Below, one piece after another: positions 12,469 through 22,194 of a DNA stretch of 64,000 nt. The notes beneath the pieces were generated by a model. That model saw nothing but the letters and a program-made list of their open reading frames with translations. It was not told the DNA's origin and searched no databases. Source of the DNA: Batkoa obscura (Eukaryota > Entomophthoromycota > Entomophthoromycetes > Entomophthorales > Batkoaceae); assembly GCA_030770535.1 (NCBI GenBank), contig JASVEC010000041.1:1-64000 (forward strand), in the 5' to 3' direction. A program made the translations under genes and the position numbers. How positions within the stretch are numbered: position 1 is the stretch's first letter; every line of letters starts with the position of its first letter.

Positions 12469-13370
12469 TTTATAGTATTTTATTTAACAGTATCAAACTA
12501 ATTGTCAAGGACAAGGACAGTGGTAGTGAAAGTTGAAAGTCACTTTAAACAAAAACAAATATAAAGATTTAAAAATTTTAAAAGATGGGCTTTTATATTC
12601 AAAATGTTGTAATTTACTAATGGCTCTTAATTTATTGACCTTAAACCACTCATTAGTACAATTACTAAATATCAATGCTAAATGCTTTCCATAAATTCAA
12701 TAGCTGAGTTTATTACAATTTTCTCTAAATAATTGTTTTTGAGATTTCTTAAGATCTTTTGTATCTGAAAAGTACAATTTTAAAGTGCAATTGTATTTAT
12801 TCTAAACTTAAACTGCGGTAAAGACTTGTAAGGGTTTATTAAAAAATACGTTCTGGTTTTTAAAGTTTAGTGCAAATAATGTTAAGTTTCAAGACATCAA
12901 TTATTTAACGAAAATCTAAAAAAAGCTGACACTTTAATTTATGTAAAATATTCAGCATTGATCTTTATTAACTATCTAAACATTAAGTGGAGGATAAATT
13001 TGGTAACTTAACGGCTATTAAATTTTGTCCATAAATTTTATCAAATCAGTAAGATGAACGTGATATTTGAGTATTCTAGTAACACTTTAACACATTAATA
13101 CATTATAAAGAAATTAGTTTTTATGTTTTGCTTTAATATGTTAAATCACCTATAAAATATAGTTAACAATTTAAAAATAATAATAAAGCGATTATATAAA
13201 ATAAAACAAATTCTACTGTCTTTTTTATTATTTAGCAATACATAACTCATTACCACTTTATCTTAAAATTGCGTCATTCTTTTTTTTACATAGTATTTGT
13301 CATAAAAACAAATATAAAAACCATCCCATCTCAACCATATTAAACAATTTAACCTAAAAGTCAATAAATA
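12469..13370. other. intergenic, divergent promoter region containing an inverted-repeat element
   Basis: This 0.9 kb lies between the divergently transcribed NADPH oxidase and rhodanese genes. It contains the family B element at 12669-12966. No other gene-like signal is seen. Confidence 0.6.
12669..12966. repeat. terminal-inverted-repeat element, family B copy 2
   Basis: A ~298 bp element whose left end (ATCAATGCTAAATGCTTTCC) matches its reversed right end (ATCAATGCTGAATATTTTAC). The similarity extends about 80 bases inward on each side (CTAAATAATTG versus GTTAAATAATTG). As a whole it aligns in inverted orientation with the copy at 10151-10427, including the shared cores TTTGCACTAA and CGCAGTTT. 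The flanks TTACTAA and TTATTAA could be a decayed target duplication, but this is weak. Confidence 0.66.
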
Positions 13371-14017
13371 ATGCATAATCTACTATCCTTGAGTCTAAGA
13401 AGATTGATGAAACCTTCAAGTTTATTTAAGCCGTTAATTGCTAACAATACTCCAGCATTAACTTCCATCACAAGACAATTCACTTTAACTTCCAGAGTTT
13501 TAGACACTAACAACTCAATAAAACCAGTGGATGTTACTCTTTCAGAGTTATTAAAGTTAATTCAAAGCGATTCAAAAAAAACTAAAGGTAGTTTTAACTA
13601 AATAAAACCATATTATAGAAATAACAAGTTGTTAGATTTTACTTTAATTGACGTACGTGAAAAGCAAGAGCGTTTAGAAGGTGCTATACCAAATTCGAAA
13701 TGGCTGCCCTTAGGCGAACTTGAAAGCGCCTTAAAATTAGACCCTCATGATTTTAAAGCAAAATATAAGTTTGAAAAATTTGAAACAGATAAACCAGTTA
13801 TCTTCCACTGTAGATCTGGTGTTAGATCTGGTAAAGCACAAGATATCGCTATTCAATTAGGATATAAAAAGTAAGTTTTATTAGTTGTTTTGAGGCTGTA
13901 TTAGTGGTATTAACTTTATCCTTTTATTGTTATAGTGCTAGAAATTATAAAGGTAGTTGGTTAGAATTCTCAAAAGAAAAACCAGAGCTTGTCTGGATTG
14001 ACCAAGACCTTAAATAA
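13371..14017 (+). CDS. mitochondrial-type rhodanese-like sulfurtransferase
   Basis: A single-domain rhodanese. Exon 1 (13371-13587) encodes a basic, serine-rich presequence-like N-terminus followed by VDVTLSELLKLIQSDSKK. Exon 2 starts at 13629 (LLDFTLIDVREKQERLEGA) and runs to 13870. Exon 3 is 13936-14017. The active-site loop HCRSGVRSGKAQ near 13806 carries the catalytic cysteine, and DVRE and GAIPNS are further rhodanese hallmarks. The likely role is thiosulfate/persulfide sulfur transfer in mitochondria, inferred from the presequence and family. The first intron (13588-13628, 41 bases) leaves the joined exons one base out of frame. The run of eight A just upstream is the probable culprit (seven would give SKKLKLLDF). 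Confidence 0.82.
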
Positions 14018-14130
14018 AGTAAAGCTTATATGTTATTATAGTAATTTTATGTCATCCTATTTTAAAAAGGTTATAAAAGTAAAAAATAATAATAATACTT
14101 TTTATAATAACATCTAATTTTATTTATGAT

Positions 14131-15129
14131 TTATTTAGTTTCATTTTCATTTTTAAAGATATCGGACAATAAAGCTTTATTATTAGCCTTTTTGTTGTCC
14201 TCAGTTTGATTTCTATTATTATTGTTGTTATTATCCTTCTTTCTCAAAAAACTAGCACTTGAATTGTTCTTGTTTCTAAAATTAAATTGATTATTCTTCA
14301 CATCTGATCTTAATAAGGAGTCAAACACCTTATTGAAGTAAGTCATATTAATAGAGTTGCTGTTGTTGCTAGCTTCGCTTAAACTTTGATTACGATTGTG
14401 TTTAAATAAGTTTAATGTAACTCTAGGTGCTCCATCTTTATCAATATAAGCTTCTTGTACATAGAATTGACGTACTTCATGATTGAATGGATTAATCTCA
14501 TTATCATCTCCTTTATTACCACTTTGCCAGTTACGACCAACGGATACTTTAGCCAAATAAGATACCACGCCGTTGACGCCCACGGCATGGGCTCCAAATT
14601 TAACTCTACCAAGTATTCTACCTTCCACAACTTTCTTTTCTCCACGAGTACTACGGTACATTGGGGGAGCTTTTACGGCCAATTGATGAGTATCAAGTAA
14701 ATTAAAAAACTCATTAATAGCCGATATTTGATTATCCAGTTTTCCATATCGATTCTTGAATTCTACTTGGCGCTCTTTGGCTTTAGCTAACAACTGTTGG
14801 AATTGTTCTTCACTCAACTCAGTTAAATCTATTTTTCTATCTGCCGAAAAACCTGTCCAATTCTTTTCACTTTGATTACCAAAGTTTTGATTCCATCTTT
14901 TGAGGAACAATACATCATGCAAAGCACTATCAAATGGTGTTTGACGTTCTGCGGTGTCAATTGCTTTTACTGTTATTACAGGTGAACGCCATGCTTTTGG
15001 TAAGTTTCTTTTTAATCCCCAATCACCGATCTTTTTGGCTGAACCATGGGTGGTATACACTTGCTTGATGGTAGGATCGTAAGTGGCAAACTTAGATGCT
15101 CGAAATAATTGTGCAAATGATTTAGACAT
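14131..15129 (-). CDS. mitochondrial small-subunit ribosomal protein, Mrp51 family
   Basis: A single exon of 332 residues. The N-terminal signature SFAQLFRASKFATYDPTIKQ, then VYTTHGSAKKIGDWGLKRNL, is typical of the fungal Mrp51/bS1m-like family. These proteins belong to the small mitoribosomal subunit and in yeast act in translation initiation of mitochondrial mRNAs. The middle (HAVGVNGVVSYLAKVSVG) also fits the family. The C-terminal ~90 residues are Asn-rich low complexity. The gene converges on the rhodanese gene, with 113 bases between the two stop codons. Confidence 0.85.
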   Translation of the reverse strand: MSKSFAQLFRASKFATYDPTIKQVYTTHGSAKKIGDWGLKRNLPKAWRSPVITVKAIDTAERQTPFDSALHDVLFLKRWNQNFGNQSEKNWTGFSADRKIDLTELSEEQFQQLLAKAKERQVEFKNRYGKLDNQISAINEFFNLLDTHQLAVKAPPMYRSTRGEKKVVEGRILGRVKFGAHAVGVNGVVSYLAKVSVGRNWQSGNKGDDNEINPFNHEVRQFYVQEAYIDKDGAPRVTLNLFKHNRNQSLSEASNNSNSINMTYFNKVFDSLLRSDVKNNQFNFRNKNNSSASFLRKKDNNNNNNRNQTEDNKKANNKALLSDIFKNENETK

Positions 15130-15940
15130 TGCTTTTATGTCAGTTATTGAGTTTTGATTTTTGTCTTATTTAAAATCTCAAAATTTAAAAATTTGGTTAA
15201 ATTTGGGATTGATTTTTATGGGTTGGAAATTGACTATTTCTATTTGCAAAAATTGAATTAGCATTTGAGTTTACATTTGTGCATCTAATTAATGACTTTA
15301 CTTTTGAAACATGGAAATTTTAAAATCCTGGTTAAAAAAATTCCATTTCATTTTTTTGTCCATTTTATATGTAGCGTATAAATTTTTTAAATCTTAGATA
15401 ATGAATAAAACGCTCTCATGGAGTAATTTTAAAAAATGCAACTAATTTCATAGTATGTGGTTAGTTTGCAATTTTTACTAATCTAAATTGGACAAAAATT
15501 GAGCTGAGCTCTTAAACTAATTCATATAATACTGTTTTTGATCTAATAAGTGTATAAAAGCTATACCCAAGGATGTCTTTTTTCTACTGTCATTTACTAT
15601 TTTAATACAAGTGTTATAAAAGATTCACTATTATGCTGAAAAAGTTGAAAAGGTCACGTATGCCTCTATTAAAAATAAAATTAACTTTTAATTAAGATGT
15701 GTGGATGTATTTTAACAATTTTACTAACAGTCTTTCCACTCAAACAGTGCTTAAAAAATGGAAAATAATAAGTCAAAAAAACATTCCCATATAATTATAT
15801 TATCAGTAGTAATTGAGCATATGTTTATTTAATAGATTTAAGATATATTATAATTTTAATATTTCATAAAAATTTATATTTAACATAGAGTCATCCTCAA
15901 GGTTAATTTCATCCTAAAGCTAATATTAATTGATTTTTAT
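15130..15940. other. intergenic, one miniature inverted-repeat element
   Basis: Contains the element at 15699-15792. A weak foldback also lies around 15346-15500: arms with TTTTTTGTCCATTTTA and its degenerate complement, with an inner TGCAACTAA/TTAGTTTGCA pairing. No genes. Confidence 0.55.
15699..15792 (-). mobile_element. miniature inverted-repeat element, family A copy 1
   Basis: Reverse-oriented copy with internal CTTTCCACTCAAACAGTGCT and the end AAAAAAACATTCCCATA. The left end is degenerate (GTGTGGATGTATTTT). Confidence 0.75.
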
Positions 15941-16799
15941 TTAAAAAAGAATAAAATACCATAAATTCGGACATTTTCTTATCACTGTTTTCTAAAATTT
16001 TATTTATAATAGAGTAAAACTAAAAACTAAAAATGTGATAAAGATAAGTCAAATAAAATTACCAGCTTTTTTCTATTAACATAAAGATTTTTATATTTAG
16101 CAAATTGCGTTTGTATTTCTGGTGCTTCATTTAAATATTCATTTTCGGAGGAGTCATTTAACAAATTGTTTATCTTTTCTATTTTATTGTTTAAATTGTT
16201 TATCTAATATTTTTTAGTATGACTATATATCTGTTAAATAAGATACATTTTCATTTAATAATTTAATGTCTGACTCAATCTTGTCAATAGGCTCTAAATT
16301 TGCATACTTTTTGTATTCTTTATCTAACTCTTTATTCAACTCCTGCTCTTGTTTAAGTACATTAGATAGTCTTTCGTTCTCATTCTCAATATCTTCCATT
16401 TCTTTTTCACTTGGCTTATCTTCATCCTCCTATCAATATTAATTTCTAATAACTTCATAACATTTAAGCAACCTGTTTTATACAATAAATAACAGTTTTA
16501 TTGTATGTTTTACTAATAAGTTTATCCTCCAATGCTAATTTAGCTATTGCTTTCTGGATTGTTGCTTTACTGATTTTATCCGCTAGGTTATTTACAATAT
16601 CATCTACAATATTAAAATATTAAGTTAAATTAAATTAAGCTAAATTGTTATACTTATTCCATATGGTCGATTTTGAAGTTTCATGTAGTTTAAAATGTGT
16701 TCATCTTAATAAAATTTAACTATCATCTTTTTTATTAATGTTTTAAATACCTGCTTCTTCACCATCAAGTCCATTAACTAACTTTTTTTTAACAGCCAT
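15941..16799 (-). CDS. Hop2/PSMC3IP-like homologous-pairing protein
   Basis: Hop2 with Mnd1 stimulates Dmc1/Rad51 strand exchange in meiosis. Six exons (16799-16751, 16704-16654, 16603-16473, 16429-16247, 16203-16063, 15991-15941) give about 201 residues, close to the ~217 of human HOP2. The N-terminal winged helix is clear: EHILNYMKLQNRPYGINDIV, then KATIQKAIAKLALEDKLISK, then TYNKTVIYCIKQ, matching the family pattern of N-R-P-Y followed by the helix-turn-helix. Next comes a Glu/Lys-rich coiled coil of about 90 residues. The last exon (KTVIRKCPNLW...) is the least certain part. The gene is on the same strand as the Mrp51-like gene, separated by an element-bearing spacer. Confidence 0.78.
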
Positions 16800-17482
16800 T
16801 GTATTTAAATATAATTCAACTTTCGAATTTTATACTTTTATTTATATATATATCATAAATGCATTATATTGATACTATATAAGAAGTGTACAATAAACTA
16901 ATTTGATTTTGTTATTAGTATTGTATTTTTGAATAACTTTAAATATTTGAAAGAATTTAATAATAAATGCATTTTAGATAAATTAGTAAGCGAGGGAACA
17001 TTTTAACTAGGAAACTGTAGTAATCTTCTCATCAATAATCTTTTTCATCATAATTAATATGCGTGAGTTTAGATGAGGCAATAGATTATAACTAAATTGT
17101 ATATTCGACTATTTTAAAGCATAATTTAATATATTTACAACTCTTAGAAGTGAGGCTTTGAGCTGATTTTAAGCTTTAAAGATAAATAGTATAGTTTGGA
17201 GTATATCAATTGCAAAATACTTCTTATATTTACTCATTCAAAGTTGTTTTGAATTTTGTAATATTGAATATCAAAATTATTTCTTAAAGCATGAACCTTA
17301 ACCTATATGCTTTGTAAAAAGGGCTTCTAAATATGGAGAATTTGATTGAATACTTTATGCTTACGTTGCAATATCAAATAAAATTAAAAGTTTAAGGATA
17401 ACCTTATACGAAATTAGAATTAATCTTTTAAACCTTCTTTAATTAAAACGATTTCATAAACTACATAAGCTAATATTTAGAT
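16800..17482. other. divergent intergenic region
   Basis: Lies between Hop2 (-) and nucleoside hydrolase (+) and presumably carries both promoters. No repeats or coding signal seen. Confidence 0.6.
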
Positions 17483-18676
17483 ATGAGTTTCAACAACATA
17501 AACGAAAAAATCAACATGATCATAGATACTGATCCTGGCGTAGATGATATCTTAGCTTTATTATTAGCTTTTAGAGCTCAGCATGTTGATGTTAAATCCA
17601 TCTGTCTAACCCATGGTAACACCAACTTAAACAACGTAATGCGAAATTTTTGCTCTCTATTTCATACTTTGACTTTACAACATAACTACAACTTGGCTAA
17701 AGATCAAAACGCCAAAGATTTATTTTCAAAGCCAAATTTACCGCGTGTAGCTATAGGTTCAACTGCCCCTATGAAAGGAGATTGTTTTGCGGCTGAAGAT
17801 GTACATGGTAGTGATGGATTTGGTAACTTAACAAATACACATCCCCATTTTATTGATAATGAATTCAAATCCAAGTTGTCTAAAGAAGTAGCATTTGAAA
17901 ATAAAGTAAACGATACCGGAGCAAGATTTGAAGTTAGTGAATACAATGCAGTAGATGAGATCCTTTTTCAATTAAAAAACAATCCACCGTTCACTATTAC
18001 TATTGTTACTTTAGGGCCTTTAACCAATCTTGCTAAAGCGATACAAAAGGATGCTTATACTGTAGGTTTGGCAAAACATATTTACATCATGGGCGGTGCT
18101 TGTAAAGTACCTGGAAATGTAACCACTGAAGCAGAATTTAATTTCTTTGCTGATGGGTATGCGGCAAAGGTAGTACTTGACGCTACCAGAAATTTCGATG
18201 AAGCAGCTCATTTAGAAAGGATAAAAAATAGCTCAATTGATACCAAATTTGATACTATATTACCACTAGCTATCTCTTTAGTGCCACTAGATATTACAAT
18301 GAGTACTTATTTGCTTCGTAAAACAATTGAAAACAAAGTAGGACTGAAACAGGATATACCGTTAGCTAGCTTTTTCAAGAATTTGTTAAATGTTGCGATT
18401 GAATGGTCTTTAGAATTTGAGAAAGTTGATGGGATTGCGTTACACGATCCCTTATGTATGGGCATTGCTATAGGATTAGTAAAACCAAAAACAGAGTATG
18501 AGACTATAGATGTACACTATGAGCATGAGCATTTACTCGGTAAATGTGTGATTAAAACTACCTTAACTGAAAGCCCAGATGTAAAGAAAGATTGTTCTTG
18601 TGTTAGAGTTTGTTATTCTTTTGATGAAGCTGATGGATTTCAACATTCCTTAATGAATTATATTTTTGAAAATTAA
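17483..18676 (+). CDS. inosine/uridine-preferring nucleoside hydrolase
   Basis: A single exon of 397 residues. Hydrolyses the N-glycosidic bond of ribonucleosides in nucleoside salvage. The N-terminal calcium/ribose-binding motif DTDPGVDDILALLLA starts about residue 14. Other family features are a conserved Asn-rich loop (LTHGNTNLNN), IVTLGPLTNLAKAI, and the IMGGA plus AEFNFFADGYAAKVV block. The catalytic-side histidine is in GIALHDPLCMG. No signal peptide is seen, so it is probably cytosolic, like yeast Urh1. It may act on uridine/cytidine or nicotinamide riboside; substrate preference cannot be read from sequence. It is one of the few intronless genes in the window. Confidence 0.92.
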   Translation: MSFNNINEKINMIIDTDPGVDDILALLLAFRAQHVDVKSICLTHGNTNLNNVMRNFCSLFHTLTLQHNYNLAKDQNAKDLFSKPNLPRVAIGSTAPMKGDCFAAEDVHGSDGFGNLTNTHPHFIDNEFKSKLSKEVAFENKVNDTGARFEVSEYNAVDEILFQLKNNPPFTITIVTLGPLTNLAKAIQKDAYTVGLAKHIYIMGGACKVPGNVTTEAEFNFFADGYAAKVVLDATRNFDEAAHLERIKNSSIDTKFDTILPLAISLVPLDITMSTYLLRKTIENKVGLKQDIPLASFFKNLLNVAIEWSLEFEKVDGIALHDPLCMGIAIGLVKPKTEYETIDVHYEHEHLLGKCVIKTTLTESPDVKKDCSCVRVCYSFDEADGFQHSLMNYIFEN

Positions 18677-19856
18677 ATATTGACACTCTTAATATATCTC
18701 ACTATAGTTAATTAAATTTTGATGTCTTTATTTCGATTATTTTATCTTTATTTATAAACCAGCCTCAAGGCATTGACAATTATATAATAGTTAAAGAATG
18801 AGCTTTCAGTAATATTTAATTTTAATTCTTGAAAATTATCTTCTCATGTGAATGAATTCCTTATAAACAAAACTTTACTTAACTTATTGCTGATTTTAAA
18901 ATGAATCGAATTTTCATCTCCAGAGTTCCAAGAAATTACATAAGTTCTCCTCCAATCATATATATAACAATAAAAAATATCAAACTAATGTCATATTCCA
19001 ATATAATTAATTTTCTGCAAAAAATAATCATATTAAAAATTGAAACAGAGAATTTTTTATAAATTAAACCACTTTTAGCGGTAAATTTTGAAATGTTCCA
19101 AAAACCGAAAGAGTACATCATATTGGCTTGATTCGGATAGTTTATCTCCCCAAAAAATAATATTTAACAAATATAATTTGGAGTAAGATATGTTTAATAA
19201 TATGTTTTATAACATGCGTTAGATAGTATATTTTTTAAAGTTATCTTTTATACATTTTAGTTAAAATATTTAACTTTAAAATTTTTAACAAGAAGCTAAC
19301 GCTATCAATAAATTAACTACAATTGTTATTTTTGTAACTTAAAGAAATTAAAGTTTAGGCCAATTACAGTCTTTTAATTTTATACTTGGTAATGATGAAA
19401 AAATCCTATCTTTATTCCCAATATTTATTAATAGCTGATAACAATTTCGTAAAGTAGCTAAGAATTGTCACCACATGTAGCCAAAAAAATAAAATTAATT
19501 AATAAGGCCGATTTTATTTAATGATTATCCAAAAATTGACCCAAAAATTCCGTGAACTGAAAATGATGGAGCCAATCATGATAATTGAAATTTCCCAAAA
19601 TCAAAGTTTCCTAAACTAAAAGTGGCAATTTTTCACTATTTCCATTACCGTTGCTTTTAAAAAGTTTTTGTATTTTTCTTTTATTTATTTCTTTACTCTA
19701 AGCTTTTTTATACTATTTATTGATTAAAGTTTGAGTATCATTATCTCATAGTGAATAGTGTTTAGTTATAAAACATCCTTATTCAATACTAATTTAATCC
19801 CACCCTCTTTCACCCTTTCTATTTAATAAAACTGACATCTACCCGATAACTTCTCA
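18677..19856. other. intergenic stretch
   Basis: 1.2 kb with only short, stop-riddled frames. No element of the dispersed families was found here. Confidence 0.55.
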
Positions 19857-20879
19857 ATGAATATGTTTGCTGAAAAAGAACTTAGAGAATGGAATAAGAC
19901 AGAGTATTTTAAACAAAACCATAAACAATATGTTAAATCAAAAACACAAGTCAACCCGATAAACAACCCGAATGAACTACCACCATTGTATAAATATCCA
20001 TTAGATATACTTAAATCTCATCTGGCAAGAAATGAAAAGATGCTAAACGATAGGTAAGATAAAGTAGTAAAAACGTGGTCGATATAAACTAATTATTTGA
20101 ATAGAGAGTTTGTTGAAAAGCTTCCAGATAAAGGAAAAAAGTTATACGAATCAAACAAATTAATTAAAGAAGCAATTAATATAAAGTTAAAATTCAGTGC
20201 CGTTCCACCACCATCAGTGCCCAATAAAGTGACCAAAAGCTATAACCATACTCAAACACGATCTTTAAGTGATGCAGAAATAAAAGCATTGCGAAGTCGG
20301 ATGCTTAAACAAGGCAATCGATCTCAAGATGCAAGTATGGATTCTATTAATGAACAGATCAAAAAGTTGTCAATTGGTAACAAGTCGTATACCAGTAGCT
20401 CAGAAACCAGTAGTTCGTCTAGAGAAAGTTTATCCTCAATATCAAGCTTGGCCAATAGCTCTGAAAATATAGCAAAGCTTCGAAATACAATAAATAGAAC
20501 AAATCTAGAAGTACAAGACATCAGCTATAGCAGTAGAAAATATCCTGCCTCCTCTAGGAGTCATACGGCTAGTAGAGAAGACATTTATAAACAACAATCT
20601 GAGCAGGAAAGAAGGCGTCAGGTAAACTTGATTGTAGCTTTGGTTTAATAGATATTAATTTGTTTTTTAGCATGAAGTTATGTTACATAAAATGGCCAAC
20701 CAGCCAAAGGGAACTAAACCGAAACATGTACAGCAATCACAAAGGTAAGATATCATATATTATGTAATAAGATACAAGTACTAAAATGTTATTATAGACG
20801 CCCATTGTTTACAGGGTTTGATTGTGACGATGATGACTCCGATGACTTTGATGGCTTTAGTGAGGATGAATACTGTTAG
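19857..20879 (+). CDS. Gdown1/POLR2M-like RNA polymerase II-associated protein
   Basis: Four exons (19857-20053, 20105-20621, 20671-20744, 20798-20879) give about 289 residues. Residues ~45-90 (LDILKSHLARNEKMLNDREF, then VEKLPDKGKKLYESNKLIKE) match the conserved core of Gdown1 (POLR2M/GRINL1A: a run of L..R.E.LL, N, then KLPDKGKKI). The extreme C-terminus is acidic and ends DDSDDFDGFSEDEYC, like the ...DEDDDWSSDEF tail of the animal protein. The middle is Ser-rich and disordered. Gdown1 binds RNA polymerase II tightly and blocks TFIIF/TFIIB interactions, making initiation Mediator-dependent. Function here is inferred from two short conserved blocks. Confidence 0.72.
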
Positions 20880-22194
20880 AGTTTAACATCATTGACTTGT
20901 TTTAGTGGTATTAGGTTTTAAAATTGAATAATAACTAACTTATTTTGGCAATTATCTCTTTGTTTGGGTGCTATGTTTCATTTAAATAATCTTGCTTATC
21001 TTGGACCCTTTTTTTACATGCATTGAAATAAAGTTTACATCATTTGTATAGTTTTAATGCGATCTTTCTCTTATCTCTGTTTAAACTTTAATCTCAATTT
21101 ATTAATAAACAAGTTATTTCTTCTTCGAGTAGATATCCCCTACTTTTATTCTTAGTAAATTCAACTTTATGCTAGCTAATTAATTAATAATACTTTCGCG
21201 CTAACCAAGATTTCATTAATTTAAATTAATTAAATTAAATTTTGATAAAAACATCAATTTTTTATTAAATGTCTTATCATCATCTATCAAATGATGTATG
21301 TGTCTAAAACTAAAAAAAAGAAAGGTTTAAAAAATAAAAAGATTTAAAGGTATATATGGCATAAATGCAAGGTATTTTTAGTTTAAATAGACTAGTAATT
21401 TTAAAGCTCAATTTTTATAGATAGAAGCAAAGCTTTATTCTTTATTCTCAAAATGACGCTTTTTTTGTTAAAAGTAATACTAGATTGATGAACAATATTG
21501 GGGATGTTTTTTTGGCTTCATCATTTTTTCCATTTTTTAAGCACTATTTGAGTGAAAAATTGTTACTAAAATTCTTAAGTACAAAAATACATCCCCATCA
21601 ATAACAATATGAGCTAAAATTAAAAATAAGGGTTAAGGATCTCCTATCTGTATTCTATTTTTAAAAAATGATATAAGTTATTATTAGAAATTAGCAGCAA
21701 GTGTCTTTTGTTTCTTTGTACGCTTTTAAGCTGTTTAAAAAATGGTCAAAAAATTAAACTGAGTACAAAAATACTAGCATTTCTATAAAATACCCCTTTG
21801 TTATATTGACATTTGTGAAATATTTTTCATCTAATTATTGTTTATTTCATGTCATATTTATTCTGTATAAGTCTCAGCACTTTCATAAAGACAAAGAGAT
21901 TTTTTAGTGTAGAGATTATATTACTGCTACTATTAAATGTACTATTAACAATCTATTTTTAAATATAAGAAAAGTTTGAAATTTTTTTATAATAAATTGC
22001 TGCTTTCAAACAATGTCCACACCATATGTTAAAAAATATTGTCACTTTAAAGTTAAATTTTGAGCAAAAACTATTGGTTCTAAAATTTAAATTTCACAAT
22101 TACAAAACGATGTCCTAATTAAAAATTTAATGTTTTAACCCTTGTAATTAAAACAACAGCTACAGATATAGGATAAGGTACGAGTAAGGATAAG
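20880..22194. other. intergenic, one miniature inverted-repeat element
   Basis: 1.3 kb spacer between two plus-strand genes. It holds the family A element at 21496-21599; nothing else is recognisable. Confidence 0.55.
21496..21599 (+). mobile_element. miniature inverted-repeat element, family A copy 2
   Basis: Forward copy close to consensus: begins TATTGGGGATGTTTTTTTGG, has internal AAGCACTATTTGAGTG, and ends AAAAATACATCCCCAT. Confidence 0.85.

Noticed and set aside
15346-15500. Weak foldback with TTTTTTGTCC-type arms
   Set aside because: The arms match over fewer than 20 imperfect bases in very AT-rich DNA and no second copy was seen.
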